Shown in pieces: positions 1 to 8,592 of a stretch of DNA of 64,000 nt. The stretch is taken from positions 140,046 through 204,045 of the forward strand of contig NZ_KI911471.1 in the NCBI RefSeq assembly GCF_000514815.1, read 5' to 3'. The notes under the pieces are model-generated. The model was not told where the DNA came from. It searched no databases and saw only the letters and a list, made by a program, of their open reading frames with translations. The translations under genes were made by a program, and so were the position numbers. This DNA is from Salinispora fenicalii. GTDB taxonomy: Bacteria > Actinomycetota > Actinomycetes > Mycobacteriales > Micromonosporaceae. Every line of letters begins with the position of its first letter. Positions within the stretch are counted from its first letter, which is position 1.

Positions 1-1727
1 GGGCGGTGGCCGTCTCTCGGCTGGACCACCCGCGCGCGGACTTCGACGAGGCGGTCGCCCTCTGCCAACGGGTCTTCGGTGACAACGTGCTCCCGCTCTA
101 CCTGCCGATGCTCGGCGACGACGGCGTCTCCACCGCCGGCTTGCTCGGGCTGATCACCCGCCGGGTCCTCGACTACACCGCCGGGCTCCCCGCCGAGGTG
201 CGGGAGCCGGACCCGGAACACCTGCCGGCGATCACCGAGTCCCGCAACGAACTGATCGAGGGAATCATCGCCGAGAGCGAGGACGAGACCCTCATGGACC
301 GGTACCTCGAAGGCACCGAGATCGGCACCGACATCCTCGTCGAGGATCTGGAGAAGGCGGTCGCGCGCGGTCACTTCTATCCCGTGGTGCCGGTCTGCGC
401 AGAAACCGGGGTCGGGCTCGACGCCCTCCTGGAAGTGCTCACCGCGGCCTTCCCCGCGCCACTGGAGCACGACCTCCCGGCGGTGACCGGGGTGGACGGT
501 ACGCCCCGCCCCCCGCTGGCCTGCGACCCGGCCGGCCCGCTGGTCGCGGAGGTGGTCAAGACCACCATCGACCGGCATGTGGGGCGCGTCTCCCTGGTCC
601 GGGTCTTCTCCGGCACACTCCGCCCCGAACAGGTCGTGCACGTCTCCGGGCACGGTCTGGCCGACCGCGGCCACCCCGACCACGACGCCGACGAGCGGGT
701 CGGCCACCTCTACTCGCCGCTCGGCGCGACCCTGCGCGAAGTGCGCGCCGGGATCGCCGGTGACCTCTGTGCGCTCACCAAGTCAGGCAGCGCGGAAACC
801 GGCGACACCATCTCGGCCAAGGACGACCCGCTGCTGATCGCGCCCTGGGAGATGCCAGAGCCGCTGCTGCCGGTGGCGATCGTGGCGCGGACCCGGGCCG
901 ACGAGGACGCGCTCGCCCGCAACCTCGCCCGGCTGGTAGCCGGCGACCCCACCCTGCGGCTGCACCGGGACAGCGAAACCCGCCAGCTGGTGCTCTGGTG
1001 CATGGGAGAGGCGCACGCCGACGTGGTGCTGGAACGGCTGCGCAGCGGCGGGGTGGAGCTGGAAACGACACCGGTGCGCGTCGCCCTGCGGGAGACCTTC
1101 ACCGTGCCGGCCAAGGGGCACGGTCGGCACGTCAAGCAGTCCGGCGGGCACGGCCAGTACGCGGTCTGCGACATCGAGGTGGAACCGCTACCCCGGGGTT
1201 CCGGCTTCGAGTTCGTCAGCCGGGTGGTGGGCGGGGCCGTACCGCACAACTACATCCCATCGGTGGAGAAGGGGATCCGAGCGCAGCTGGAGCGCGGGCT
1301 GACGGCCGGCGCTCCCCTGGTCGACCTGCGGGTGACGCTCGTGGACGGGAAGGCGCACAGCGTCGACTCCTCCGACGCGGCGTTCCAGACCGCCGGTGCG
1401 CTGGCGCTCAAGGACGCGGCTGACAAGGGCCAGCCGACACTGCTGGCACCGGTTGACGAGGTGGTCATCCGGGTCCCCGACACGTCGGTCGGCGCGGTGT
1501 TGGGCGACCTCTCCGGCCGACACGGCCGGGTGCTCGGCACCGAGCCCGACACCACCGCCGAGGGGCGAACGCTGGTCCGCGCCGAGGTGGCCGCGACCGA
1601 ACTCCTCCGCTACGCCGTGGAGCTGCGCTCGATGACCGCCGGTACGGGTACCTTCCGCCGCGAATTCGCCCGCTACGAACCCATGCCCAACGACCAGGCC
1701 GAACGGGTCCGCGCGGAGCGCGCCTGA
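1..1727 (+). CDS. Elongation factor G-like GTPase (EF-G2 type), 5' end outside window
   Basis: The frame is open from the left edge, so the N-terminus with the Walker A and switch motifs of the GTPase domain is missing; the GTG at position 6 is internal. About 574 residues remain out of roughly 700 usual for the family. They cover the end of the G domain, the beta-barrel domain II and domains III to V, including the domain IV segment HVKQSGGHGQYAV near visible residue 375. Divergence from canonical FusA and the start KLDHPRADF-like region fit the actinobacterial EF-G2 (FusA2) group, whose translational role is unsettled. It ends convergently with the HIT gene. Confidence 0.9.
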   Translation, partial: AVAVSRLDHPRADFDEAVALCQRVFGDNVLPLYLPMLGDDGVSTAGLLGLITRRVLDYTAGLPAEVREPDPEHLPAITESRNELIEGIIAESEDETLMDRYLEGTEIGTDILVEDLEKAVARGHFYPVVPVCAETGVGLDALLEVLTAAFPAPLEHDLPAVTGVDGTPRPPLACDPAGPLVAEVVKTTIDRHVGRVSLVRVFSGTLRPEQVVHVSGHGLADRGHPDHDADERVGHLYSPLGATLREVRAGIAGDLCALTKSGSAETGDTISAKDDPLLIAPWEMPEPLLPVAIVARTRADEDALARNLARLVAGDPTLRLHRDSETRQLVLWCMGEAHADVVLERLRSGGVELETTPVRVALRETFTVPAKGHGRHVKQSGGHGQYAVCDIEVEPLPRGSGFEFVSRVVGGAVPHNYIPSVEKGIRAQLERGLTAGAPLVDLRVTLVDGKAHSVDSSDAAFQTAGALALKDAADKGQPTLLAPVDEVVIRVPDTSVGAVLGDLSGRHGRVLGTEPDTTAEGRTLVRAEVAATELLRYAVELRSMTAGTGTFRREFARYEPMPNDQAERVRAERA

Positions 1728-1748
1728 ACGCCTACCCCGACGGTGGTC

Positions 1749-1771
1749 GCCGCCCTCGATCCGGGGGCGGC
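1749..1771. terminator. Weak hairpin between convergent genes
   Basis: A 7-bp perfect stem (GCCGCCC with GGGCGGC) with a 9-base loop lies between the convergent stops of the EF-G-like and HIT genes. There is no T run, which is common for terminators in such GC-rich DNA. It could act in both directions, but the stem is short. Confidence 0.35.
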
Positions 1772-1795
1772 CGGCACCGCGGGATCGCGAAGTAG

Positions 1796-2344
1796 TCAGG
1801 AGGGCCAGGCGCTGGCCAGCAGCGTCCGGGTGTCGCCGAGCAGCTGCGGCAGGATCTTGGTTCGGCCGATCACCGGCATGAAGTTGGCGTCACCGCCCCA
1901 TCGGGGTACCACGTGCTGGTGTAGGTGCGCCGCGATACCGGCACCGGCGACCCCACCCTGGTTCATCCCGAGGTTGAAGCCATGGGCACTGCTGACCTTA
2001 CGGATGACGCGCATCGCGGTCTGGGTGACGGCGGCCAGCTCCGCCGTCTCCCGGTCGTCGAGGTCGGTGTAGTCGGCAACGTGCCGGTAGGGGCAGACCA
2101 GCAGGTGCCCCGGGTTGTACGGGTACAGGTTGAGCACCACGAACACGTGCTCACCGCGCGCCACGACCAGGTTCTCCGGCTCCGGCCGCTGGGGGGCGAG
2201 ACAGAAGGGGCAGCCCGCGGGCCGCTCGTATCCGCCCTCGGGCCGGTCCCCGCCGGAGATGTAGGCCATCCGGTGGGGCGTCCAGAGCCGGTCCAGGCCA
2301 TCGGCCATAGCGTCGCCGTCGATGTGTTCCTCCGCCCCAGTCAC
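1796..2344 (-). CDS. HIT family protein, Ap4A phosphorylase-like (Rv2613c type)
   Basis: A histidine-triad nucleotide-binding protein. The triad HLHQH followed by VVPRW lies about 40 residues from the C-terminus, and an N-terminal CPFC pair probably binds zinc. In mycobacteria the thrS neighbour Rv2613c has the same position and is an Ap4A phosphorylase, so a role in removing diadenosine polyphosphates made by aminoacyl-tRNA synthetases is a reasonable inference. I chose the GTG at 2344 (182 aa) because an AGGA lies 8 bases upstream and the leader before DRLWTPHR matches the family length; a GTG at 2368 is the longer alternative. It lies 126 bp downstream of thrS, same strand. Confidence 0.88.
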   Translation of the reverse strand: MTGAEEHIDGDAMADGLDRLWTPHRMAYISGGDRPEGGYERPAGCPFCLAPQRPEPENLVVARGEHVFVVLNLYPYNPGHLLVCPYRHVADYTDLDDRETAELAAVTQTAMRVIRKVSSAHGFNLGMNQGGVAGAGIAAHLHQHVVPRWGGDANFMPVIGRTKILPQLLGDTRTLLASAWPS

Positions 2345-2439
2345 AGCAGCGATCCTACGGCCCAACACCAGGTGGGCCGAAGCTCGGCGTACCCGACCGG
2401 CCTGATGGGCGGGCCGGGTACCCCACGTCGAAGGTCTCC

Positions 2440-2458
2440 CCGGCGGTCGTGCCGCCGG
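2440..2458 (-). terminator. Hairpin between thrS and the HIT gene
   Basis: A perfect 7-bp GC stem (CCGGCGG with CCGCCGG) and a 5-base loop sit just after the thrS stop. It could be a partial terminator or attenuator within the thrS-HIT transcription unit. No T tract follows. Confidence 0.3.
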
Positions 2459-2470
2459 CCCGGGCGCCCG

Positions 2471-4486
2471 TCACCCCTCGGCAGCGGAGGGCCCCTGGTT
2501 GGCGCGGGAGTTGACCACATCGAGGACGTGGTTGACCGCCTCGGCCGCCGGCACCCCGTTGCGCTGGGAGCCGTCCCGGTAGCGGAACGACACGGTGCCC
2601 GCCGCCACATCGTCGTCGCCAGCGATCACCATGAACGGAATCTTCTGCTGCTGGGCGGTCCGGATCTTCTTCTGCATCCGGTCGTCACCGGCGTCGACCT
2701 GGGCCCGCACCCCCGCGGCGCGCAGCGCGGCGACGAAGCCGTCCAGGTACTCGGTGTGCTCCGCCCGGATCGGGATGCCGACCACCTGCACCGGCGCCAG
2801 CCAGGCCGGGAACGCTCCGGCGTAGTGCTCGGTGAGTACGCCGATGAAGCGCTCGATCGAGCCGAACTTCGCGCAGTGAATCATGATCGGCTGCTGCCGG
2901 CTGCCGTCGGCTGCCTGGTACTCCAGCCCGAAGCCCGCCGGCTGGTTGAAGTCGTACTGAATCGTCGACATCTGCCAGGTGCGACCGATGGCGTCCTTGG
3001 CCTGGACCGAGATCTTCGGGCCGTAGAAGGCCGCGCCCCCCGGGTCCGGCACCAGTTCGAGCCCGGTGTCCCGGGCGCACTGCTCCAGCACCGCCGTCGC
3101 CGTCGCCCAGTCCTCGGCGGAGCCGACGAACTTGTCCGGCTTGGTGTCGTCCCGGGTGGACAGCTCGAGGAAGAAGTCGGTGATGCCGAAGTCCTGCAGG
3201 AGGCCGAGCACGAAGGCCAGCAGGTGCTTGATCTCCGCTGGCGCCTGCTCCTTGGTGCAGTAGGAGTGCGAATCGTCCTGGGTGAACCCACGCACCCGGG
3301 TCAACCCGTGGATGACGCCGGACTTCTCGTACCGGTAGACCGAGCCGAATTCGAACAGCCGCATCGGCAGTTCCCGGTAGGAGCGCCCGCGCGACCGGTA
3401 GATCAGGTTGTGCATCGGGCAGTTCATCGCCTTGAGGTAGTAGTCCGCCCCTTCGAACTGCATGGGGGGGAACATTCCGTCGGCGTAGTACGGCAGGTGG
3501 CCCGAGGTGTGGAAGAGGCCTTCCTTCGAAATGTGCGGGGTGCCGACGTAGTCGAAACCCTCCTCGACGTGCCGGGACCGGACGTAGTCCTCCATCGTCC
3601 GCTTGAGCACGCCGCCCTTGGGGTGGAACACCGGCAGGCCGGAACCGATCTCGTCGGGGAAGCTGAACAGGTCGAGGTCGGCACCGAGCTTGCGGTGGTC
3701 CCGCCGGGCGGCCTCCTCCAGCAACCGCAGGTACGCCTTCAGTTCGTCCCGGGTCGGCCACGCGGTGCCGTACACCCGCTGTAGCTGTGGGTTCTTCTCT
3801 GAGCCACGCCAGTACGCGGCGGCCGACCGCATCAGCTTGAACGCCCCGATCAGGCGGGTGTTCGGCAGGTGTGGCCCGCGGCACAGGTCCGACCAGCAGA
3901 CCTTGTCCGCGTCGGCGGCGAGATTGTCGTAGCTGGTCAGTTCCCCGCCGCCAACCTCCATCACCTGGGAGGAGTCCAGCCCGTCACCCTTGAGCTCAAT
4001 GAGCTCCAGCTTGAACGGCTCAGCCGCGAGTTCGCCGCGGGCCTCGTCCCGGTCCCGGAAGCGGCGGCGGCGGAACCGCTGACCGGACTTGATGATCTCC
4101 TGCATCCGCTTTTCCAGCTTCGTCAGGTCCGCGGGCTGGAACGGCTGGTCAACCGCGAAGTCGTAGTAGAAGCCGTTCTCGATCGGCGGACCGATGCCCA
4201 GCTTCGCCTCGGGAAAGAGATCCTGCACGGCCTGGGCAAGCACGTGGGCCGTGGAGTGCCGCAGCACGGCCAGGCCGTCCGGGGTGTCGATGCCGACCGG
4301 CTCGACCGCGGTCTCCTGCTCCGGGACCCAGTCCAGGTCGCGAAGCTGGCCCTGCGGGTCCCGCACCACCACGACTGCGCTGCGACCGGTCATCGGTAGT
4401 CCGGCCGCCGCGACCGCATCGGCCGCCGTCGTCCCGGCGGCCACGACGACGGGGTCGGCCACAACGGGGTTACGGGGTGCGGACAC
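2471..4486 (-). CDS. thrS: Threonyl-tRNA synthetase
   Basis: A cytoplasmic class II synthetase that charges tRNA-Thr. The 671 residues hold all family domains in order: a TGS-like domain (about 1-65), the editing domain with HSTAH at 77-81 and its partner Cys203/His207 in DLCRGPHLP, the catalytic core with the zinc-binding cysteine in MNCPMH (355-360), and a C-terminal anticodon-binding domain starting near PIRAEHTEYLDGF. The GTG start is supported by GAGGAG with a 5-base spacing. It is probably cotranscribed with the HIT gene downstream, an arrangement known from mycobacteria. No T-box leader was seen in the short upstream gap. Confidence 0.97.
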   Translation of the reverse strand: MSAPRNPVVADPVVVAAGTTAADAVAAAGLPMTGRSAVVVVRDPQGQLRDLDWVPEQETAVEPVGIDTPDGLAVLRHSTAHVLAQAVQDLFPEAKLGIGPPIENGFYYDFAVDQPFQPADLTKLEKRMQEIIKSGQRFRRRRFRDRDEARGELAAEPFKLELIELKGDGLDSSQVMEVGGGELTSYDNLAADADKVCWSDLCRGPHLPNTRLIGAFKLMRSAAAYWRGSEKNPQLQRVYGTAWPTRDELKAYLRLLEEAARRDHRKLGADLDLFSFPDEIGSGLPVFHPKGGVLKRTMEDYVRSRHVEEGFDYVGTPHISKEGLFHTSGHLPYYADGMFPPMQFEGADYYLKAMNCPMHNLIYRSRGRSYRELPMRLFEFGSVYRYEKSGVIHGLTRVRGFTQDDSHSYCTKEQAPAEIKHLLAFVLGLLQDFGITDFFLELSTRDDTKPDKFVGSAEDWATATAVLEQCARDTGLELVPDPGGAAFYGPKISVQAKDAIGRTWQMSTIQYDFNQPAGFGLEYQAADGSRQQPIMIHCAKFGSIERFIGVLTEHYAGAFPAWLAPVQVVGIPIRAEHTEYLDGFVAALRAAGVRAQVDAGDDRMQKKIRTAQQQKIPFMVIAGDDDVAAGTVSFRYRDGSQRNGVPAAEAVNHVLDVVNSRANQGPSAAEG

Positions 4487-4584
4487 GGTGACTCCTCATG
4501 GCAGACGGTACGACTCGCTGCCGATGCTATCGGTCGACCCGCCTGGCACCCGCCGGGCACCCGCCGCGGCCGGGCCGCCGGCGC

Positions 4585-5505
4585 TCAGGGCAGCCACTCC
4601 GGCAGCGGTTCGCGGGCATCCAACCACTCGGTCGGCACTCCGGCTGGGGTGCCGACCCCGGTGTACGCGGCGACGATCGCGCCGACGATCGCGGTGGTGG
4701 TGTCCACGTCCCCGCCCGCTTCGACGCAGACCCGCACCGCCGCCGGGTAGTCGTCCAGGTGACCGGCGGCGACCCAGCAGGTGAAGGCGACGGTGTCCTG
4801 CGCGGTTTCCCGCGACCCGTTGCCGAGTTCGGCGACGGCCACCTCCAGTTGGCGGCCGAGTAGACCGGCGGCCCGCTGAATCCCTCGGTACACGTCGCTC
4901 GTCGGGTCGAGCGCGGCGGCCACTCCGGCGAGCAGTCGCGCCGGCTCCGAGCGGTGGCCGGCCAGCCGACCCCGGGCGGCGAGCGACGCCGCCACGGCCA
5001 CCGCGATGGCACCGGCGATGCCCTCCGGGTGGGCGTGGGTCACCTCGGCCGAGGCGCGGGCCTGGACCGCCGCGCGGCTGGTCGAGTCAGCGAAGTACGC
5101 CCCGAGCGGCCCGACCCGCATCGCGGCGCCGTTGCCGCAGGAGCCCTGCCCGCCGAAGGCGGAGGCCGCGGCCACCGGCCACGGGGTGCCGGTGCGGATC
5201 AGCCGCAGAATGCCGACCGCCCCTGAGCCGTAGACCCGGTATGGATCGCACCGCTCGGCGAAGGCCAGGGCAAGCGCGTCCCGGTCGATCCGCCCGGTCT
5301 CGGCGAGCGCGGCGACGACCGAGCAGGCCATCTCGGTGTCGTCGGTCCAGGCCCACGGGGACGGCGGGAGCTGGCCGGCGGCCAGGTCGGTCGGCTGGCG
5401 ACCGGGGACGAAAAACTGGGAGCCGAGCGCGTCACCGACCGACAGCCCGGCCAACGCGTCCCGGGCGAGCGCGAGTCTCGTGTCGGCGAAGAGGGTGAAG
5501 GACAT
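4585..5505 (-). CDS. ADP-ribosylglycohydrolase family protein
   Basis: A 306-residue ADP-ribosylglycohydrolase fold protein. The family removes ADP-ribose from modified proteins or small molecules using two Mg ions. The metal-binding motifs are visible: GDALGSQF near the N-terminus, WTDDTEMA around residue 53, and GDVDTTTAIVGAI near residue 265. Length is normal for the family and no extra domains are seen. The gene starts 73 bp from the divergent response-regulator gene, so the two share a promoter region. The substrate cannot be told from sequence. Confidence 0.9.
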   Translation of the reverse strand: MSFTLFADTRLALARDALAGLSVGDALGSQFFVPGRQPTDLAAGQLPPSPWAWTDDTEMACSVVAALAETGRIDRDALALAFAERCDPYRVYGSGAVGILRLIRTGTPWPVAAASAFGGQGSCGNGAAMRVGPLGAYFADSTSRAAVQARASAEVTHAHPEGIAGAIAVAVAASLAARGRLAGHRSEPARLLAGVAAALDPTSDVYRGIQRAAGLLGRQLEVAVAELGNGSRETAQDTVAFTCWVAAGHLDDYPAAVRVCVEAGGDVDTTTAIVGAIVAAYTGVGTPAGVPTEWLDAREPLPEWLP

Positions 5506-5578
5506 CGTTGTACCAGCTTGCCGGTTTCACGGCGGTGCCGCAACGCGACCACCTTGCCGAGCCGAGTACCGTCTTGGG

Positions 5579-6268
5579 GTGGCCACCGTGCTCCTGGTCG
5601 AAGACGATCACGTCGTCCGCGGCGCAATGCTGCGTTCCCTCACCGGCCGGGGGCACGCCGTACATGCCGTTGGCACCGCACTCGAGGCCCTGCGCCGGGT
5701 GGCGGCGGAGACACCCGACCTCGTCGTGCTCGACCTGGGCCTGCCCGACCTGGACGGTTCCGACGCCCTGCGGATGCTGCGGGGTATCACCGACATTCCG
5801 ATCATCATCGCGACCGCGCGCGACGACGAACAGTCAGTCGTCCGGCTGCTGCGCGCCGGCGCCGACGACTACATGGTCAAGCCGTTCACCGGCGCGCACC
5901 TGGACGCCCGGATCACGACCGTGTTACGGCGGGTCGGCCGGGCCAGCCGGACGGTCCAGCCCGCCGTGCACGAGGTTGGCGGGCTCCGCATCGACGTCGG
6001 CGAACGCAGCGCCGAGCTGGACGGGGAGCCGTTGGCGCTGACCCGTAAAGAGTTTGACCTGCTGGCGTACCTGGCCGCACGACCGGGCCGGGTAGTGTCG
6101 CGCCGGGAACTCTTGGAGGAGGTATGGCAACAACCGTCGGTCGGCGAGGACCAGACCATCGACGTTCACCTCTACTGGCTGCGTCGCAAGATGGGCGAGA
6201 CCGCGGCGAAGCCGCGCTACCTGCGCACCGTGCGGGGGGTGGGCCTCCGACTGGTAGTGCCCGGCTGA
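5579..6268 (+). CDS. OmpR/PhoB-type response regulator
   Basis: The 229-residue protein has a receiver domain with an acidic pocket (Glu8-Asp10), phospho-acceptor Asp52 in VVLDLGLPD and Lys101 in MVKPF. A winged-helix DNA-binding domain follows (about 130-225), with the usual LLEEVW and TVRGVGLRL segments. It should activate or repress genes once phosphorylated by the kinase encoded directly downstream. The GTG at 5579 was chosen because the protein then begins right at the receiver's first strand; the longer frame upstream is non-coding shadow of the divergent gene. Confidence 0.92.
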   Translation: MATVLLVEDDHVVRGAMLRSLTGRGHAVHAVGTALEALRRVAAETPDLVVLDLGLPDLDGSDALRMLRGITDIPIIIATARDDEQSVVRLLRAGADDYMVKPFTGAHLDARITTVLRRVGRASRTVQPAVHEVGGLRIDVGERSAELDGEPLALTRKEFDLLAYLAARPGRVVSRRELLEEVWQQPSVGEDQTIDVHLYWLRRKMGETAAKPRYLRTVRGVGLRLVVPG

Positions 6269-7371
6269 GGTGGTCACTGGCCCTGGTCGTGGCCGGAATG
6301 GGCACGCTCACGGCCCTCACATTCCTGGTGCTGCCCGCCACCGGTCTCGGCGACGGGAGCCCGTGGTGGCTTCCGGTCGGCGTGGGGGCGGCGCTGATCG
6401 CCACCGCGGTGTTGGTGGTTGATCGCGTGGCGGCCCGTACGGTGCACGCGGCCCGGGACCTGACGCAAGGGGCGCTGGAGCTCGGCGCGGGCGACCTCAA
6501 CGTCCGGGTGGAACCGAACGGTCCACGAGAGCTGGTTGCGGCCGGGTACGCATTCAACCGGATGGCCGAACACCTCGTCGCCACTCGCGCAGACGAGCGG
6601 GAACTGGTGGCCGACCTGTCCCACCGACTACGAACGCCGCTGACCGCGCTTCGGCTAGACGCCGAGGCGCTGGACCCGGACGACACCAGCATCGGAACCT
6701 TCAGCGAGGCAGAGCTGGATCGTCGCCGTGGAATCCGGCGGATCCGGCAGGCGATCGCCACACTGGAGGACGAGGTCGACCAGCTGATCAAGACCACCCG
6801 AAAGGCGGCCACGCAGGAGACCGCGCCGGGTAGCTGCGATGTCAGCGAGGTGGTCCGGGAACGAATGCGGTTCTGGTCTGCGCTGGCCGGCGACCAGAAC
6901 CGGCCGTACCGGGTCACTGGGGCACAGCTGCGCATCCCGGCGCCGGTGCCGCGCGCGGAGCTGGCCGCCGCACTGGACGCGGTGATCGGCAACGTGTTCC
7001 GGTACACCTCCCAGGGAACGGCCTTCGAGGTCGCGGTCTCTCGGCGAGACGGATACGTCGCCATCCGAATCGACGATGCCGGACCGGGCGTCGCAGACCC
7101 GGACCGGGCGCTGCGCCGGGGTACCAGCGACCGTGGCTCGACCGGGCTCGGCTTGGACATCGTGAAGCGGGTCGCGGTGCAGGCCAACGGGTCGGTCAGC
7201 ATCGACCGGGCCCGAATGGGCGGGGCGAGTGTGGTCATGCTGCTGGCCGACCCGGAGGCGACACCGCGGCAGGTCAGCCGGTTCGGCCTGATCGGCCGGA
7301 GGACCCGGGAGGCCCGCGACCACGCCGGCAGCGGCCGACGCTGGAACCGGTACCGCCCGGCGGATCGCTGA
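6265..7371 (+). CDS. Two-component sensor histidine kinase
   Basis: The membrane partner of the response regulator. Two transmembrane segments (about residues 3-24 and 34-56) flank only about ten outside residues. A HAMP-like linker follows, then the dimerisation box DLSHRLRTPLTAL (His near 120) and an ATPase domain with VIGN, DDAGPGV and GSTGLGLDI. The start is uncertain: the first transmembrane helix begins at once after the regulator stop. A CTG at 6265 overlaps that stop, GTG 6289 and ATG 6298 fall inside the helix, and ATG 6124 lies deep in the regulator. The tiny outer loop suggests sensing within the membrane. Confidence 0.88.
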   Translation: MRWSLALVVAGMGTLTALTFLVLPATGLGDGSPWWLPVGVGAALIATAVLVVDRVAARTVHAARDLTQGALELGAGDLNVRVEPNGPRELVAAGYAFNRMAEHLVATRADERELVADLSHRLRTPLTALRLDAEALDPDDTSIGTFSEAELDRRRGIRRIRQAIATLEDEVDQLIKTTRKAATQETAPGSCDVSEVVRERMRFWSALAGDQNRPYRVTGAQLRIPAPVPRAELAAALDAVIGNVFRYTSQGTAFEVAVSRRDGYVAIRIDDAGPGVADPDRALRRGTSDRGSTGLGLDIVKRVAVQANGSVSIDRARMGGASVVMLLADPEATPRQVSRFGLIGRRTREARDHAGSGRRWNRYRPADR

Positions 7372-7514
7372 GCTACCCAAGCTGAGGCCGCGTCTAAGTT
7401 CTCCTTAGATCCTGCTTAACACCGGCGCTGCGCCGACGCCGGCCTGCCATGATCGGAGGGCGAACCCACCACTTCACTGGCCAGCCGCCCAGCGCAGCCT
7501 CGGCCGGTGAAACT

Positions 7515-7563
7515 GTGCGCGCGGCGGGCACCCGTTCCCCCCTCCTCCTCCCGCCGCGCGCAC
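7515..7563. terminator. Long GC hairpin between convergent genes
   Basis: A perfect 14-bp inverted repeat (GTGCGCGCGGCGGG and its complement) with a 21-base pyrimidine-rich loop lies just before the stop of the minus-strand deaminase and after the kinase. It is well placed as a bidirectional terminator. Confidence 0.6.
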
Positions 7564-7569
7564 CCCCCT

Positions 7570-8592
7570 TCAGGATGCATTCGCCAGGTAGGCGTCGATC
7601 TCCCCAGCGATTCGTTGCTTGCTCGCGGGGTCGAGGAAGGACGCGGTCACCGCGTTGCGGGCCAGCGCGGCGATGCCCTGCGGACCGAGGTCGAGCAGCC
7701 GGGCGGCCACCGCGTACTCGTCGTTGAGGGTGGTGCCGAACATCGGCGGATCATCGGAGTTGATCGTGACCAACAGCCCGGCCTCGACCAGCCGGGGCAA
7801 CGGGTGCTCCTCGATGCGGGCCACCGCGCGGGTACGGACGTTGGAGGTCGGACACACCTCGAGGGCGAGCTGCCGCTCGGCCAGGAACTCGAGCAGTTCT
7901 GGGTCCTCGACCGCCGAGATACCGTGCCCGAGTCGTTCGGCGCCCAGGTCGCGCAGCGCGTCCCAGACGGTCTGCGCCCCGGTGGTCTCCCCTGCGTGCG
8001 GCACCGACCGAAGGCCGGCCGCGCGGGCCTGATCGAAGTACGGCTTGAACTGGGGTCGGGGCACGCCGATCTCCGGACCACCCAACCCGAAACTGATCAG
8101 GCCATCGGGGCGCTCCTCCAGGCTGATCCGTAGGGTCTCCTTGGCCGCCGGCAGGCCGGCTTCACCCGGAATGTCGAAGCACCAGCGCAGCTCGATACCG
8201 AAGTCAGCTGCCGCCCGTTTGCGGGCGTCCTCGATCGCCTCGCAGAACGCCGGCGCGGGAATGCCACGGTGCACGTGCGAGTACGGGGTGACCGTCAGCT
8301 CCGCGTAGCGAACCTGCTGGCGGGCCAGTTCTCGGGCCACCTCGTGGGTGAGGAGCCAGACATCCTCCTGATCCCGGATCAGGTCCACCACGCTCAGGTA
8401 GACCTCGACGAAGTGCGCGAAGTCGCGGAAGGCGAAGTAGTCGGCGAGGGCCGCCGGGTCGGCCGGGACCGGGCTGCGCCCCTCATGCCGAGCGGCCAAC
8501 TCGGCGACGATCCGGGGCGAGGCGGAGCCAACGTGGTGCACGTGCAACTCAACCTTGGGCAGGCCGGCGATGAAGGTGGACAGGTCGATCAC
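7570..8592 (-). CDS. add: Adenosine deaminase
   Basis: A zinc enzyme that converts adenosine to inosine in purine salvage. The 340-residue protein has the metal-binding HVH (residues 17-19), PHAGET, ERLGHG, CPTSN and the NSDDP motif, in the family order. The GTG at 8592 is chosen because GAGGAGA lies five bases upstream and the protein then begins with the usual short helix before KVELHVH. This GTG overlaps the methyltransferase stop (GTGA), so the two genes are translationally coupled. The upstream extension in the same frame lies within the methyltransferase gene. An aminodeoxyfutalosine or adenine deaminase activity cannot be fully excluded. Confidence 0.9.
   Translation of the reverse strand: MIDLSTFIAGLPKVELHVHHVGSASPRIVAELAARHEGRSPVPADPAALADYFAFRDFAHFVEVYLSVVDLIRDQEDVWLLTHEVARELARQQVRYAELTVTPYSHVHRGIPAPAFCEAIEDARKRAAADFGIELRWCFDIPGEAGLPAAKETLRISLEERPDGLISFGLGGPEIGVPRPQFKPYFDQARAAGLRSVPHAGETTGAQTVWDALRDLGAERLGHGISAVEDPELLEFLAERQLALEVCPTSNVRTRAVARIEEHPLPRLVEAGLLVTINSDDPPMFGTTLNDEYAVAARLLDLGPQGIAALARNAVTASFLDPASKQRIAGEIDAYLANAS

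Noticed and set aside
1925..3784. Long plus-strand open frame (619 codons) opposite thrS
   Set aside because: It is antisense to a clear threonyl-tRNA synthetase; long opposite frames are expected in DNA with such GC-biased third positions.
6124..6264. ATG with a GGAGG upstream as start of the histidine kinase
   Set aside because: The apparent ribosome site encodes the conserved LLEEVW of the response regulator, and the added 47 residues are shadow-like Arg/Gly/Pro sequence.
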